Shown: positions 9,099 to 18,368, counted from the first letter of the stretch. The stretch is DNA of 64,000 nucleotides from Pseudomonas graminis (GCF_004364335.1 NZ_SOCR01000010.1:62001-126000), one strand, 5' to 3'. Notes: generated from the sequence alone by a model not told the origin. Program-made: numbers and translations.

Positions 9099-9986
9099 CT
9101 AGTTGCGGCGTTCGACGATATAACGGGCCAACGCGCGCAAGGGCTCCGCGGCCTCGTCGAACGGTCGCAGTGCCACGAGGGCCTGATCGCGCAGTTCAAG
9201 TGCGTAATGCTTGGCTTCTTCCAGGCCCAGCAGCGCCGGGTAGGTCGGCTTGTCCCGGGCAATATCGGCACCCTGGCGTTTGCCCAGCGTGGCGGTATCG
9301 CTCTCGACGTCGAGAATGTCGTCCTGCACCTGAAACGCCAGGCCGATGGCGCGGGCGTAGATCTGCAGCGAATCAAGCTGGACCTGGGTTGCGTTGCCGC
9401 TGGCCAGGGCACCGAGCCTGACGCTGGCTTCGATCAGTGCGCCGGTCTTGTGCCGGTGCATGAATTCCAGCGCCTCCTGGTCGAGCTTGAGTCCGACCGA
9501 GCCAAGATCAATGGCCTGTCCGCCGACCATGCCGGCAGGGCCGGATGCAAGGGCGAGGGTGGCGACCATCTTCAGCCGGGTCTCGGCGTTCTGCGGGGTC
9601 AGCGCGTTATCGCTCAGCACGCTGAAGGCCAGGGTTTGCAGACCGTCGCCGGCGAGAATCGCGCAGGCTTCGTCAAAGGCTTTGTGGGTGGTGGGCAGGC
9701 CGCGACGCAAATCATCGTCGTCCATGGCCGGCAGGTCGTCGTGCACCAGTGAATACGCGTGGATCAATTCAACAGCGCAGGCGGCGCCGTTGGCGTGTTC
9801 GGCGTTGCCACCCAAGGCTTCGCAGGCGGCGTAGACCAGCAGCGGGCGCACGCGCTTGCCGCCATTGGTGACGCTGTAGCGCATGGCGGCGTAAAGGCGG
9901 GTCAATTCAGGGGCGGGCGCATCGAACAGAGTCTCCAGCGCCGCGTTGACGCGAGCCTGGCTGAGTGCCTGATACGCCGCGATCAT
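9099..9986 (-). CDS. ispA: Farnesyl diphosphate synthase (short-chain polyprenyl synthase)
   Basis: IspA makes geranyl and farnesyl diphosphate from IPP and DMAPP. The 295-residue sequence has the first aspartate-rich motif HDDLPAMDDDDLRRG, KTGALIEASVRLG, and the second aspartate motif QVQDDILDVESD. The ATG overlaps the xseB stop by 4 bp, indicating coupling. Product feeds quinone and undecaprenyl synthesis. Confidence 0.96.
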   Translation of the reverse strand: MIAAYQALSQARVNAALETLFDAPAPELTRLYAAMRYSVTNGGKRVRPLLVYAACEALGGNAEHANGAACAVELIHAYSLVHDDLPAMDDDDLRRGLPTTHKAFDEACAILAGDGLQTLAFSVLSDNALTPQNAETRLKMVATLALASGPAGMVGGQAIDLGSVGLKLDQEALEFMHRHKTGALIEASVRLGALASGNATQVQLDSLQIYARAIGLAFQVQDDILDVESDTATLGKRQGADIARDKPTYPALLGLEEAKHYALELRDQALVALRPFDEAAEPLRALARYIVERRN

Positions 9987-10225
9987 TCCGGCTGTTCCGC
10001 GTCGAAGGGTTCTTCGGCCAGTTCGCCGTCACGTTCCAGCAAGACCTGCACCTTCTGCTCGGCCTGGGCCAGCGCGCTCTGGCACTCGCGGGTCAGGCGG
10101 ATGCCTTGTTCGAAGGCGGTCAGTGAGTCTTCCAGCGACAGCTCACCGTTCTCCAGACGCTCGACGAGCGTTTGCAAATCCGTGAGGGACTGTTCGAAAT
10201 CCAGTGCAGCTTTCTTGCGGGCCAT
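9983..10225 (-). CDS. xseB: Exodeoxyribonuclease VII small subunit
   Basis: An 80-residue protein matching XseB: ALDFEQSLTDLQTLVERLENGELSLEDSL followed by FEQGIRLTRECQSAL. It partners with XseA, which is not in this window. First gene of xseB-ispA-dxs and overlapping ispA by 4 bp. An acidic C-terminal tail (residues 68-80) is the variable part of the family. Confidence 0.95.
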   Translation of the reverse strand: MARKKAALDFEQSLTDLQTLVERLENGELSLEDSLTAFEQGIRLTRECQSALAQAEQKVQVLLERDGELAEEPFDAEQPE

Positions 10226-10332
10226 GGCGGCTATCCCGGTAGACGTTAAACCGGCGCGACACTAGCAGAGCGCAGGCATCGGGGCAAATGAGAAGGGTGA
10301 GGCGGGTGAAGCCTTGCTGCCGCTGCGCGCCA

Positions 10333-10887
10333 GATCGCGGGACAAGCCACGCTCCTACAGGAAAGTGTTTTCACCCTCAATCCTTCGTCTGACCCCAATC
10401 TGTGGGAGCCGGCTTGCTGGCGAACGCGCTGTGTCAGCAAATAGAGATTTATCTGATCCAACGTGTTCGCCAGCAAGCCGGCTCCTACGGATGCATGCAC
10501 GGCGCAGGTTTCGAGTGTTAACGCCGATTCAGTGTAGGAGCGCGCTTGCCCGCGAAAGCGGCATTTCAGTCACCGCATGATCGTCTGAAGCGGCGGAATC
10601 GCCAGCAAGCCGGCTCCTACGGATCCATGCACGGCGCAGGGTTTGAGTGTTGACGCCGATTCATTGTAGGAGCGCGCTTGCCCGCGAAGGCGTCGTTTCA
10701 GATGGCAGAGATTTATCTGATCCAACCTGTTCGCCAGCAAGCCGGCTCCTACGGATCCATGCACGGCGCAGGGTTTGAGTGTTGACGCCGATTCGGTGTA
10801 GGAGCGCGCTTGCCCGCGAAAGCGGCATTTCAGTCAACGCATGATCGTCTGAAGCGGCGGAATCGCGAGCAAACTCACTCCTCTAGG
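10333..10887. repeat. REP array with a 132-bp tandem period
   Basis: The gap between xseB and the nitroreductase gene is filled by REP arms of two kinds, GGAGCCGGCTTGCTGGCGAA and GGAGCGCGCTTGCCCGCGAA, in both orientations. From about 10482 a composite unit repeats: the same junction (GGCTCCTACGGAT, then GCACGGCGCAGG and ACGCCGATTC) begins at about 10482, 10614 and 10746, a period of exactly 132 bp. The last copy is degenerate. No credible gene is present here. Confidence 0.85.
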
Positions 10888-10901
10888 TGTGTGCGGCGGG
10901 G

Positions 10902-11555
10902 TTACAGGAAGGTAAGCACCGTCTCGGCCGGCAGGCGCGATTTCGGCAGTTTGGCGTTGAAATCGCTGTCGCTGCGGTAGCCCAGGCTGACTACGACCAG
11001 GCTGGTGAAACCCTTGTCACGCAGGCCCAGTTCTTCGTCGAGCTTCTTGAAATCGAAGCCTTCCATCGGCGTCGCGTCCAGGCCCAGCGATGCAGCGCCC
11101 AGCAACAACGTGCCCAACGCCAGATAGGTCTGCTTTTCCATCCAGTGCTGCACGTCCTTCTGATCGAATTTATGCATATCCACATAGCCACGACGGGTTT
11201 TGTCCTGGCCGGCTTTGGCCTCGTCGTTGGCGAAACGTCCGTCAGCCTCCTCCTGAGCCAGTACGGCGTGCAGGTGGGACTCGGGCATTTCGGTGCGAGT
11301 GCAGAACACGATAACGTGGGACGCATTGAGCATCTTCGCCTCGTTGTAGGCAAAACCACCTTCGGCCGACCTGGCCACCCGCGCTTTGCCCTGCTCATCG
11401 GAGGCGACGATGAAGTGCCAAGGCTGCGAGTTCACCGACGACGGGCTGTGACGCAGTTGTTCCAGCAACTCGTGGATCGTCTCCTGGGGAATCTTGCGTG
11501 AGGCATCGTAGGCTTTGGTGGTGTAGCGCGATTTTGCCAGTGCGGTCAGTTGCAT
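10902..11555 (-). CDS. Oxygen-insensitive NAD(P)H nitroreductase, NfsB-like
   Basis: A 217-residue flavoprotein of the nitroreductase family. The N-terminus LAKSRYTTKAYDASRKIP and the LRHSPSSVNSQPWHFIVA FMN-binding motif identify it, and the C-terminal part (PMEGFDFKKLDEELGL, SLVVVSLGYRSDSD) is NfsB/NfnB type. It would reduce nitroaromatics or quinones with NAD(P)H. Codirectional 28 bp downstream of the Yellow/MRJP-like gene; the link may be redox chemistry of aromatics, but that is inference. Confidence 0.9.
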   Translation of the reverse strand: MQLTALAKSRYTTKAYDASRKIPQETIHELLEQLRHSPSSVNSQPWHFIVASDEQGKARVARSAEGGFAYNEAKMLNASHVIVFCTRTEMPESHLHAVLAQEEADGRFANDEAKAGQDKTRRGYVDMHKFDQKDVQHWMEKQTYLALGTLLLGAASLGLDATPMEGFDFKKLDEELGLRDKGFTSLVVVSLGYRSDSDFNAKLPKSRLPAETVLTFL

Positions 11556-11583
11556 GATGAATCTCCGAAATGGGGAAACTGAA

Positions 11584-12777
11584 TCAACGGGTCGGCGCAG
11601 GCGCAGCGTCGATCTTCACCCGCAGCAGGCTGTAGGGCTTCTCGCGCAGGTCCTTGCCATCGTGGAAACCGGCCTGGCGCTGCAACTGATTGGCCGTGAA
11701 ATACAGGTAGCCATCGGGCCCGACCGACAAGGTGTCCGGCCACAGCACGCGAGGGTCGTGAACGATGGTCTGCCAGCTACCGTCGGCCAGGCGTTTGCGG
11801 ATGCCGTTGTGTTCGTAGTCGCCGGCGTAGACCGCGCCATTGGCGTCTGCTTCCAGACCGTCCGAGGCACCTTTTTCGCCGAGGTCTTTGACCGCAGCGT
11901 TCAGTTTCGCATCGCTCACGCCGGCATCACGCAGCATCGCCGTAGGCACGGCGTACAGGTGGCGACTGGAAAGCGCGCTGAAATACAGCGTCTTGCCGTC
12001 AGGGGACAGGGCGATGCCGTCAGACGCAACGGCCATGGTTTTCGGCTTACCGTCCGGGCCTTTGGTGACCAGTGCGGTTTGGCCTTCGACCACCGGCTTG
12101 AAGTCAGGGTCGGCCGAAGTAGATTTTGCGCCACTCAAGCGACGGGTCGCCTTGCCACTGGCGATGTCCATGACGATGATCGCGCCGGGCCCGGAGACCG
12201 ACGAATCCGTCACATAGACCGTGCCTTCCTTGCCCGCGCGAAAATCAAAGCGCATGTCATTGACGTAGGTGCTCGGCAGGATGACGTTGGCCGGAAAGAC
12301 CAGGGTCTTCACCACCTTGTTACTGGCCAGATCAACGGCCACCAGCTTGGCGCCGCCGGCTTTCGGCGCGGCGAAATTAGGTGCGGCGGTATCCAGCAGC
12401 CAGACACGGCCCTGACCGTCGGCGACCACGCTCTGCACGCTGATCAGGCCTTTGGCCGGGTCTTTGGGGTCTTCCTTGTTGATGGCTGCATCGGGGTAGG
12501 CGACGACCTTGCCGTCACGGATTTCACCCACGGTAAACGGCACGTCGTCGCCCCAGTGCGGGTAATTGACGAAGATGCGCCCGGTTTCCGTGACAGTCAC
12601 GCCGGTGGGCATGGCGTCGTGGAAGGAGAACACCTGCTCAAGCTGGCCGATGGTTTTCTCCGCCGGTGCATCGGCGGGCAAAGCGTTGGTTGCGATCGTG
12701 GCGGCGATGCCGGTCTGGCTGATCAACGCGACGGACAGGGCCAGCGCTGACAACATCATGTGCTGCTTCATGGACAC
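11584..12777 (-). CDS. Secreted Yellow/MRJP-family protein (dopachrome tautomerase-related)
   Basis: A 397-residue exported protein with a Sec signal peptide (residues 1-24, cleavage near GIAA). Visible features are the N-terminal TGVTVTETGRIFVNYPHW, SVQSVVADGQGRVWLLDTAAPN and a series of beta-propeller blades such as GTVYVTDSSVSGPGAIIVMD, DGIALSPDGKTLYFSALS and PDTLSVGPDGYLYFTANQ. These match bacterial members of the Yellow/major-royal-jelly superfamily. The substrate is unknown. An in-frame ATG at 12771 is an alternative start. Confidence 0.82.
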   Translation of the reverse strand: MSMKQHMMLSALALSVALISQTGIAATIATNALPADAPAEKTIGQLEQVFSFHDAMPTGVTVTETGRIFVNYPHWGDDVPFTVGEIRDGKVVAYPDAAINKEDPKDPAKGLISVQSVVADGQGRVWLLDTAAPNFAAPKAGGAKLVAVDLASNKVVKTLVFPANVILPSTYVNDMRFDFRAGKEGTVYVTDSSVSGPGAIIVMDIASGKATRRLSGAKSTSADPDFKPVVEGQTALVTKGPDGKPKTMAVASDGIALSPDGKTLYFSALSSRHLYAVPTAMLRDAGVSDAKLNAAVKDLGEKGASDGLEADANGAVYAGDYEHNGIRKRLADGSWQTIVHDPRVLWPDTLSVGPDGYLYFTANQLQRQAGFHDGKDLREKPYSLLRVKIDAAPAPTR

Positions 12778-12827
12778 AAACGGCTCCCGGCCTGCCGCAG
12801 CAGGCCATTCAAATAATGGAAACAGGT

Positions 12828-13835
12828 TCAGAAACCTTCGAGGACGATCTTGCCCTTGGCCTTGCCGCTTTCGATCACGGCGTGGGCGCGGCGCAGGTTT
12901 TCAGCATTGATCGCGCCGAAATGCTCACCGAGGGTGGTCTTCAGCACGCCTTGGTCGATCAGATCGGCGACCCGATTGAGCAGTTCATGCTGGGCAATCA
13001 TGTCCGGTGTTTCGTAGAGCGAGCGGGTGAACATCAGTTCCCAGTGCAGCGACAGGGCCTTGCGCTTCATCGGCACCACATCGAGGGATTTCGGGTCATC
13101 GATCAGCGCCAACTGGCCTTGTGGTTTCAAGGCCTCGATCAGTTGCGTGAAGTACGAATCGGTGTGGGTCAGGCTGGCGACATGGCTCACCTGACCGACG
13201 CCGATCTGATTCAGTTGCTCGACCAGCGGCTGGCTGTGATCGATAACGTGATGGGCGCCCAGACTCTCGACCCATTCGCGGGTTTCCGGACGCGACGCGG
13301 TACCGATCACGGTCAGTTTGGTCAGTTGGCGGGCCAGTTGCACCAGTATCGACCCGACGCCGCCACCGGCACCAATGATCAACAGGCTGTCACCTTCGCC
13401 GCCGCCTTCCTCGATGCCCAGGCGATCAAACAGCAATTCCCACGCGGTGATCGAGGTCAGCGGCAGCGCGGCGGCGTGGGCGTTGTCCAGGCTCTTGGGT
13501 TTGTGCCCAACGATGCGCTCGTCGACGAGGTGAAACTCGCTGTAGCTGCCAGGACGGGCAATGGAGCCGGCGTAGAACACTTCGTCCCCGGCTCTGAACA
13601 GCGTGACGTCGCTGCCCGTTTCGCGAACAACCCCGACGGCGTCCCAGCCGACCACCTTGGGTTCGGTGGCGGCAGAGCCGGCGCGGATTTTGGTGTCCAC
13701 CGGGTTCACCGAAATCGCTTTGACTTCGACCAGCAAATCACGAGGGCCGGGTGTTGGCTTGGGCAGGTCCATGTCGAGCAGCGCATTGGGGTCTTCGATG
13801 GGCAGACCGTGCTGGGTGAAGGCGATGGCTTTCAT
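12828..13835 (-). CDS. Zinc-type alcohol dehydrogenase-like quinone oxidoreductase
   Basis: A 335-residue medium-chain dehydrogenase/reductase. It opens MKAIAFTQHGLPIEDPNALLD, has the GroES-like domain (ISVNPVDTKIRAG, GWDAVGVV), and the nucleotide-binding GAGGGVGSILVQLARQLT. The structural-zinc cysteine cluster of true alcohol dehydrogenases is not seen, so it belongs with NADPH:quinone oxidoreductase-type enzymes. Divergent from a LysR gene 116 bp away that is a likely regulator. Confidence 0.88.
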   Translation of the reverse strand: MKAIAFTQHGLPIEDPNALLDMDLPKPTPGPRDLLVEVKAISVNPVDTKIRAGSAATEPKVVGWDAVGVVRETGSDVTLFRAGDEVFYAGSIARPGSYSEFHLVDERIVGHKPKSLDNAHAAALPLTSITAWELLFDRLGIEEGGGEGDSLLIIGAGGGVGSILVQLARQLTKLTVIGTASRPETREWVESLGAHHVIDHSQPLVEQLNQIGVGQVSHVASLTHTDSYFTQLIEALKPQGQLALIDDPKSLDVVPMKRKALSLHWELMFTRSLYETPDMIAQHELLNRVADLIDQGVLKTTLGEHFGAINAENLRRAHAVIESGKAKGKIVLEGF

Positions 13836-13951
13836 GGCGATCTCTCTAATCAGTGGACAGAAGGTGGCTGAAACGTTGGACCCATCTTGTTCTTGTTCGT
13901 CAGGCAGAAAAACCCGCAGAATCCGGCAACACTTTCACGGCTGGAGTGAAA

Positions 13952-14857
13952 ATGATCCGCATCGACGACCTAACCTTGTTCGTTCGCACTGCTGCGCTGG
14001 GCAGCTTCTCCAATGCCGCGCGTGAGGTGGATCTGTTGCCGGGGCAAGTCGCGGCGGCCATCAAGCGCCTTGAACGCGAGCTGGATATCCGCCTGTTTGC
14101 CCGTTCGACGCGCAGCTTGCGCCTCACCGCTGAAGGCGAGCAGTACCTGCCGACCGCCCAGACAGTGCTCGATGCCTTACGGGATGGTCGGGAAAAGCTG
14201 CAGCGGGAAAGTGCCGAGCTGCAAGGCACGCTGCAGGTGGCGGCGCCCTCGGATCTGGGGCGAAACATGCTGCTCCCCTGGCTGACGGACTTTCGCAGTC
14301 AGCACCCGGCGCTGAATCTGCGCCTGTTTATCTCCGATCAAGTGGCCGATCTGTTTCGCGATCCGGTGGACGTTGCAATTCGCTACGGCGTGATCGAAGA
14401 CGCGAACTACATTGCGTTGGCGCTCGCGCCGTGGAATCGCCGGGTGCTGGTGGCTTCGCCGGAGTATCTGGCGCGCAAGGGGCGGCCCATGGTCTCGGAC
14501 GACTTGCTGCGCCATGAGTGCTTGCTGTTCACCCTGGCGGGGCGGGTGTACGACAAATGGCGGCTCGGTGGGCGGGTGTTCTCGGTGTCAGGCCCGTTAC
14601 TCACCGATGACGCTGATCTGGTGAGGCGCTGGGCGGTGGCGGGGCAGGGCGTGGCGTACAAGTCGTGGCTGGATGTCTGCGAGGACGTGCACGCCGGGCG
14701 CTTGGAACTGGTGCTGCCCGATTACCCGGGCGAGCCGACCCCGCTCAACCTCGTCTGCCCCCACCGCAAACAGTTTTCCCCGGCGGTGCAACAGCTGCAT
14801 TCGTTGTTGAAAAACCGCTTTGCCGGCATGGAAAAGGGGTTGCCGGCGTTGTTGTGA
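13952..14857 (+). CDS. LysR-family transcriptional regulator
   Basis: A 301-residue LysR protein. The HTH is at the N-terminus (MIRIDDLTLFVRTAALGSFSNAAREV...LPGQVAAAIKRLERELDIRLFARSTRSL), followed by a type 2 periplasmic-binding-like effector domain. I use the ATG at 13952, since 33 codons upstream are not LysR-like. It is divergent from the quinone oxidoreductase gene; LysR proteins commonly control such neighbours. Effector unknown. Confidence 0.9.
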   Translation: MIRIDDLTLFVRTAALGSFSNAAREVDLLPGQVAAAIKRLERELDIRLFARSTRSLRLTAEGEQYLPTAQTVLDALRDGREKLQRESAELQGTLQVAAPSDLGRNMLLPWLTDFRSQHPALNLRLFISDQVADLFRDPVDVAIRYGVIEDANYIALALAPWNRRVLVASPEYLARKGRPMVSDDLLRHECLLFTLAGRVYDKWRLGGRVFSVSGPLLTDDADLVRRWAVAGQGVAYKSWLDVCEDVHAGRLELVLPDYPGEPTPLNLVCPHRKQFSPAVQQLHSLLKNRFAGMEKGLPALL

Positions 14858-14910
14858 GTACTGCCCAACCCTCTGCGTCCATGGCGCAACTCTCGGCCCA
14901 ATGATGTCCC

Positions 14911-15045
14911 TGTAGGAGCGTGGCTTGTCCCGCGATCGGCGACAAAGTCGTCGCAAAACCTGTCATCTCGGTGTGGAAGCCTTCCCGAGGAAGTCAATCT
15001 ACGACTGCTTCGCAGCCAATCGCGGGACAAGCCACGCTCCAACAA
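14911..15045. repeat. REPIN after the LysR gene
   Basis: Left arm TGTAGGAGCGTGGCTTGTCC plus CGCGAT (14911-14936) and an inverted right arm ATCGCGGGACAAGCCACGCT (about 15019-15038) bracket ~80 bp. The arm sequence (GTGGCTTGTCCCGCG) is a different REP variant from the one at 10.4 kb. It lies between two convergent genes. Confidence 0.8.
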
Positions 15046-15061
15046 GAGCGCGCGCGGCTGC

Positions 15062-16846
15062 TCAATGGGAATGCCGCGGCTCGCCACTCCGTGCAATCAC
15101 CCGCAGATGCAATGTCGCCGGCTCGAGGCATCCGCCGGTGGACAACTGCCCCACCAACTGCCGATACAGCTCCTGCCAAGGGGTTTGCGAGGCGGGCATT
15201 TTCGGTTCGAACAGCGCGCGGCGTTCGGCCATTTCCTCGTCGCTGACCAGCACGTTGACGCTGCGGTTGTTCAAATCCACGCGCAGCCGGTCGTTGGTTT
15301 TCAGCAGCCCAAGACCGCCGCCCACCGCCGCTTCCGGCGACATGTTCAGGATCGAAGGGCTGGCCGAGGTGCCGCTCTGCCGGCCATCACCCAGGCACGG
15401 CAGCGAATCAATACCTTGTTTGATCAACGCGGAAGGTGGCGCCATGTTTACCACTTCGGCGCTGCCGGGATAACCGACCGTGCCGGCGCCGCGGATCACC
15501 AGAATGCAGCGCTCGTCGATTTCCAGCGAAGGGTCGTTGATCCGTGCGTGATAGTCCTCCGGGCCCTCGAACACGATGGCTCGCGCCTCGAAGCTGTTCT
15601 CTGCGCCCGGCTCGGACAGATAGGTCTTGCGGAACGCCTCGCCGACCACCGACATCTTCATGATCGCGCTGTCGAAAAAATTGCCGCTCAGCACGATGAA
15701 ACCGGCGCGGTGTTTGAGCGGGTCTTCGTACGGGCGGATCACGTCGGTGTCATGGGCGACAGCATTGCGCACGATGTCACCGATGGTTTTGCCGGAGACC
15801 GAGCCGCAGTCTTCATGCAGCTTGCCAGCCTTCTGCAGCTCGTGCATCACCGCCGGCACGCCGCCTGCGCGGTGGAAGCCTTCGCCCAGATACTTCCCGG
15901 CCGGCATGCAATTGACCAGCAACGGCACGTCTTCGCCGATGCGCTGCCAGTCGTCGAGGCTCAACTCGACACCCATGTGCCGTGCGATGGCGATCAGGTG
16001 AGGCGGGCAGTTGCTCGACGCACCCAGCGCCGATGCGACCGCAATCGCGTTTTCAAACGCCTCGCGGGTCATGATTTGCGAAGGCCGCACGTCTTCACGA
16101 ACCAGATCGCAGATGCGCTTGCCAGTCATGTAGGCCATCTGCCCGCGCTCGCGGTACGCCGCCGGAATGCTCGCGCAGCCCGGCAGCGACATGCCCAGCG
16201 CTTCGGCCAGCGCGTTCATCGAAAGCGCCGTGCCCATGGTGTTGCAGTGGCCCACCGACGGCGACGCCGCCGTTGTCATTTCCATGAAGCCTTCGTAATT
16301 GATCTCGCCTGCGGACAGCAGATTACGCGCATGCCAGAGCACCGTGCCGGAGCCAATCAGCTCGCCCTTGTGACGACCGTCGAGCATCGGCCCGCCAGAC
16401 AACACAATCGACGGCAGGTCGGTGGTCGCCGCGGCCATCAGGCAAGCCGGCGTGGTTTTGTCGCAGCCGGTGGTCAGGACGACGCCATCCAGCGGGTAGC
16501 CGTGAAGAACTTCTACCAGTCCGAGGTACGCCAGGTTGCGGTCCAGGGCGGCGGTCGGGCGACGGGTTTGCTCGGCCATTGGGTGCACCGGAAACTCCAT
16601 CGGGATCCCGCCCGCATCGCGAATGCCGGCTTTGACTCGCTGGGCGAGCTCCAGGTGATGGCGGTTGCAGGGCGCCAGATCAGAGCCGGTCTGGGCGATG
16701 CCGATGATCGGTCGGCCCGATTGCAGCTCCTCGCGGGTCATGCCGTAGTTCATGTAGCGCTCGACGTACAGCGCCGTCATGTCAGCGTGTTCCGGATCAT
16801 CGAACCATTGCTGGCTGCGAAGCGGGCGTTTCGGCGTGTCGGACAT
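15062..16846 (-). CDS. IlvD/Edd-family sugar-acid dehydratase (L-arabonate dehydratase-like)
   Basis: A 594-residue Fe-S dehydratase from the ATG at 16846. Cluster and active-site motifs include TGSDLAPCNRHHLELA, TTGCDKTTPACLMAA, PSVGHCNTMGTALSMNALAE and ASSNCPPHLIAIARHMG. The opening LRSQQWFDDPEHADMTALYVER is typical of the arabonate/xylonate/galactonate subgroup, not of true IlvD (dihydroxy-acid dehydratase). It is next to a FAH-family gene resembling 2-keto-3-deoxy-arabonate dehydratases, so a pentonate oxidative pathway is the best reading. The exact sugar acid is not certain. Confidence 0.87.
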   Translation of the reverse strand: MSDTPKRPLRSQQWFDDPEHADMTALYVERYMNYGMTREELQSGRPIIGIAQTGSDLAPCNRHHLELAQRVKAGIRDAGGIPMEFPVHPMAEQTRRPTAALDRNLAYLGLVEVLHGYPLDGVVLTTGCDKTTPACLMAAATTDLPSIVLSGGPMLDGRHKGELIGSGTVLWHARNLLSAGEINYEGFMEMTTAASPSVGHCNTMGTALSMNALAEALGMSLPGCASIPAAYRERGQMAYMTGKRICDLVREDVRPSQIMTREAFENAIAVASALGASSNCPPHLIAIARHMGVELSLDDWQRIGEDVPLLVNCMPAGKYLGEGFHRAGGVPAVMHELQKAGKLHEDCGSVSGKTIGDIVRNAVAHDTDVIRPYEDPLKHRAGFIVLSGNFFDSAIMKMSVVGEAFRKTYLSEPGAENSFEARAIVFEGPEDYHARINDPSLEIDERCILVIRGAGTVGYPGSAEVVNMAPPSALIKQGIDSLPCLGDGRQSGTSASPSILNMSPEAAVGGGLGLLKTNDRLRVDLNNRSVNVLVSDEEMAERRALFEPKMPASQTPWQELYRQLVGQLSTGGCLEPATLHLRVIARSGEPRHSH

Positions 16847-16906
16847 GGGTCGGGTCTCTCTTGGAATTAGGGGGTGTGCGTCGCGCTGGGAGAATGCGTT
16901 TCTGAT

Positions 16907-16996
16907 GGAGCCGGCTTCCTGGCGAACCATGCTGCGTCAGGCGACGCAGGTCTGTCTGATACACCGCGGGTTCGCCAGCAAGCCGGCTCCTACAGG
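16907..16996. repeat. REPIN between dehydratase and FAH genes
   Basis: GGAGCCGGCTTCCTGGCGAA at 16907 and its inverted partner TTCGCCAGCAAGCCGGCTCC (16971-16990) flank a 43-bp centre containing GCGTCAGGCGACGC. It lies in the gap between two codirectional genes. Confidence 0.8.
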
Positions 16997-17058
16997 GCAC
17001 CGAAGTTTGCCAGCGAGCCCGTTCATTCAGTATCAGGCGAGCCGATGATCGCTCAGGA

Positions 17059-18234
17059 CTACAACAAACCGCGCACGGCGAGGTTGCGCAACAGCGCGCC
17101 GACGCCGAATGTCCACGGCGCCGCGTCACTGCTGTGGGTCACCTCATTGTGCAGGCCGCCGAACAGGCTGCTGCTGATACTGACCTGATCGCCCAGCTTG
17201 TGGGTAAAACCGCCGCCGGCATGGTCACGGTCGGCGGTCGGGGCGAAGAGGGTGCCGAGAAACAGCAGGAAGCCGTCCGGGTATTGATGGTTGGCGTTGA
17301 GCGCCTGGCCAGCGATGTCAGCGGGATCGCGGCTGATCTGCGACATCGAGCTTGAGCCCTTCATCACGTAACCGTCATCGCCTTTTACCTGCAGATCGAC
17401 CACACAGTTGCGCACGTCATCGAGGGAGAACGTTTCGTCGAACAGCCGAATGAACGGGCCGATCGAGCACGAAGCGTTATTGTCCTTAGCCTTGCTCAGC
17501 AGCAGCGCGCTACGGCCTTCGAAGTCGCGCAGGTTGACGTCGTTGCCCAGGGTCGCGCCGTGGATCTGCCCGCGGCTGTTCACTGCCAGCACTACTTCCG
17601 GCTCGGGGTTGTTCCACTCCGATTTCGGATGAATGCCCACCTGGCTGCCGCTGCCCACCGCCGCCAGCACGGGCGCTTTGGTGAAAATCTCGGCGTCCGG
17701 CCCGATGCCTACTTCAAGGTACTGCGACCACATGCCTTGCTCGATCAGCAGCGCCTTGAGTGTGCTGGCTTGTTCGGAACCCGGCTTGATGTTGCGCAGA
17801 TTGTCGCCGATCGCGTTCTGCACGATCGCGCGCACGCTTGCCGCCCTGGCCGGATCGCCGGCCGCCTGCTCCTCGATCACCCGTTCGATCATGCTCGCGG
17901 CGAAGGTGACGCCGGCGGCCTTGATCACTTGCAGGTCCGCCGGCGCCAGCAGGTACGGCTTGTTGGGATCAGGCGTAGCGGTCGAGTTCGCCAGCAATTG
18001 TTCGAGGCTGGCGACGCGCGTGCCCTGGGCTTCGCGCACGGCGGCCAGAGGTGACTCGAGCTCCAGCAACTCACTCAACGTGGCAAAGCTCGACGAAAGA
18101 TCAAACACCCCGTCGTTGCGCAACACCACAGGCGATGGGCCGCTGATGGGGCCGGGCACCCACGCGCGGCCAACCAATGTGCCATTCAGGCCGTCGGCGG
18201 GGAGGGTGTTATCCGGAGTGAGCTGAATCGGCAT
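17059..18234 (-). CDS. Fumarylacetoacetate hydrolase-family protein (keto-deoxy sugar-acid dehydratase-like)
   Basis: A 391-residue FAH-fold protein. The metal-site region shows EPEVVLAVNSRGQIHGATLG, NDVNLRDFEGRSALLLSKAKD, ASCSIGPFIRLF and GDQVSISSSLFGGLHNEV. The length and N-terminal domain resemble the AraD1-type 2-keto-3-deoxy-L-arabonate dehydratases of the FAH family, and the preceding gene encodes a matching pentonate dehydratase. Together they would take an aldonic acid toward 2-oxoglutarate semialdehyde, though this is inferred from context. Divergent LysR gene 134 bp away is the probable regulator. Confidence 0.8.
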   Translation of the reverse strand: MPIQLTPDNTLPADGLNGTLVGRAWVPGPISGPSPVVLRNDGVFDLSSSFATLSELLELESPLAAVREAQGTRVASLEQLLANSTATPDPNKPYLLAPADLQVIKAAGVTFAASMIERVIEEQAAGDPARAASVRAIVQNAIGDNLRNIKPGSEQASTLKALLIEQGMWSQYLEVGIGPDAEIFTKAPVLAAVGSGSQVGIHPKSEWNNPEPEVVLAVNSRGQIHGATLGNDVNLRDFEGRSALLLSKAKDNNASCSIGPFIRLFDETFSLDDVRNCVVDLQVKGDDGYVMKGSSSMSQISRDPADIAGQALNANHQYPDGFLLFLGTLFAPTADRDHAGGGFTHKLGDQVSISSSLFGGLHNEVTHSSDAAPWTFGVGALLRNLAVRGLL

Positions 18235-18319
18235 GGTGAAGTCCTCGACGCTTTTTATGGTTTCTACTTATGGTGTATCAGCGACCCTAATCAGCACCGG
18301 CGATAAACTCCAATGACAT

Positions 18320-18358
18320 CTGCTTAGCAATCGATAACACTGGGTTATCGCTTATCGA
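18320..18358. promoter_or_regulatory. GATAAC palindromes upstream of the LysR gene
   Basis: Two overlapping inverted repeats built on GATAAC/GTTATC occur at about 18331-18347 (GATAACACTGGGTTATC), with a further TTATCG copy nearby. A second GATAAC...GTTATC pair is found after the LysR gene at 19313-19330 (GATAACGCTGCGTTATCA), just before the MFS gene. The shared half-sites on both sides of the regulator gene make this the likely LysR operator, one set per target promoter. Confidence 0.55.
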
Positions 18359-18368
18359 GGCCGTCCTC

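Noticed and set aside
15062..16846. Dihydroxy-acid dehydratase IlvD of branched-chain amino acid synthesis
   Set aside because: The N-terminus and neighbours (FAH-family enzyme, LysR, ACS-family MFS) match the sugar-acid dehydratase subgroup.
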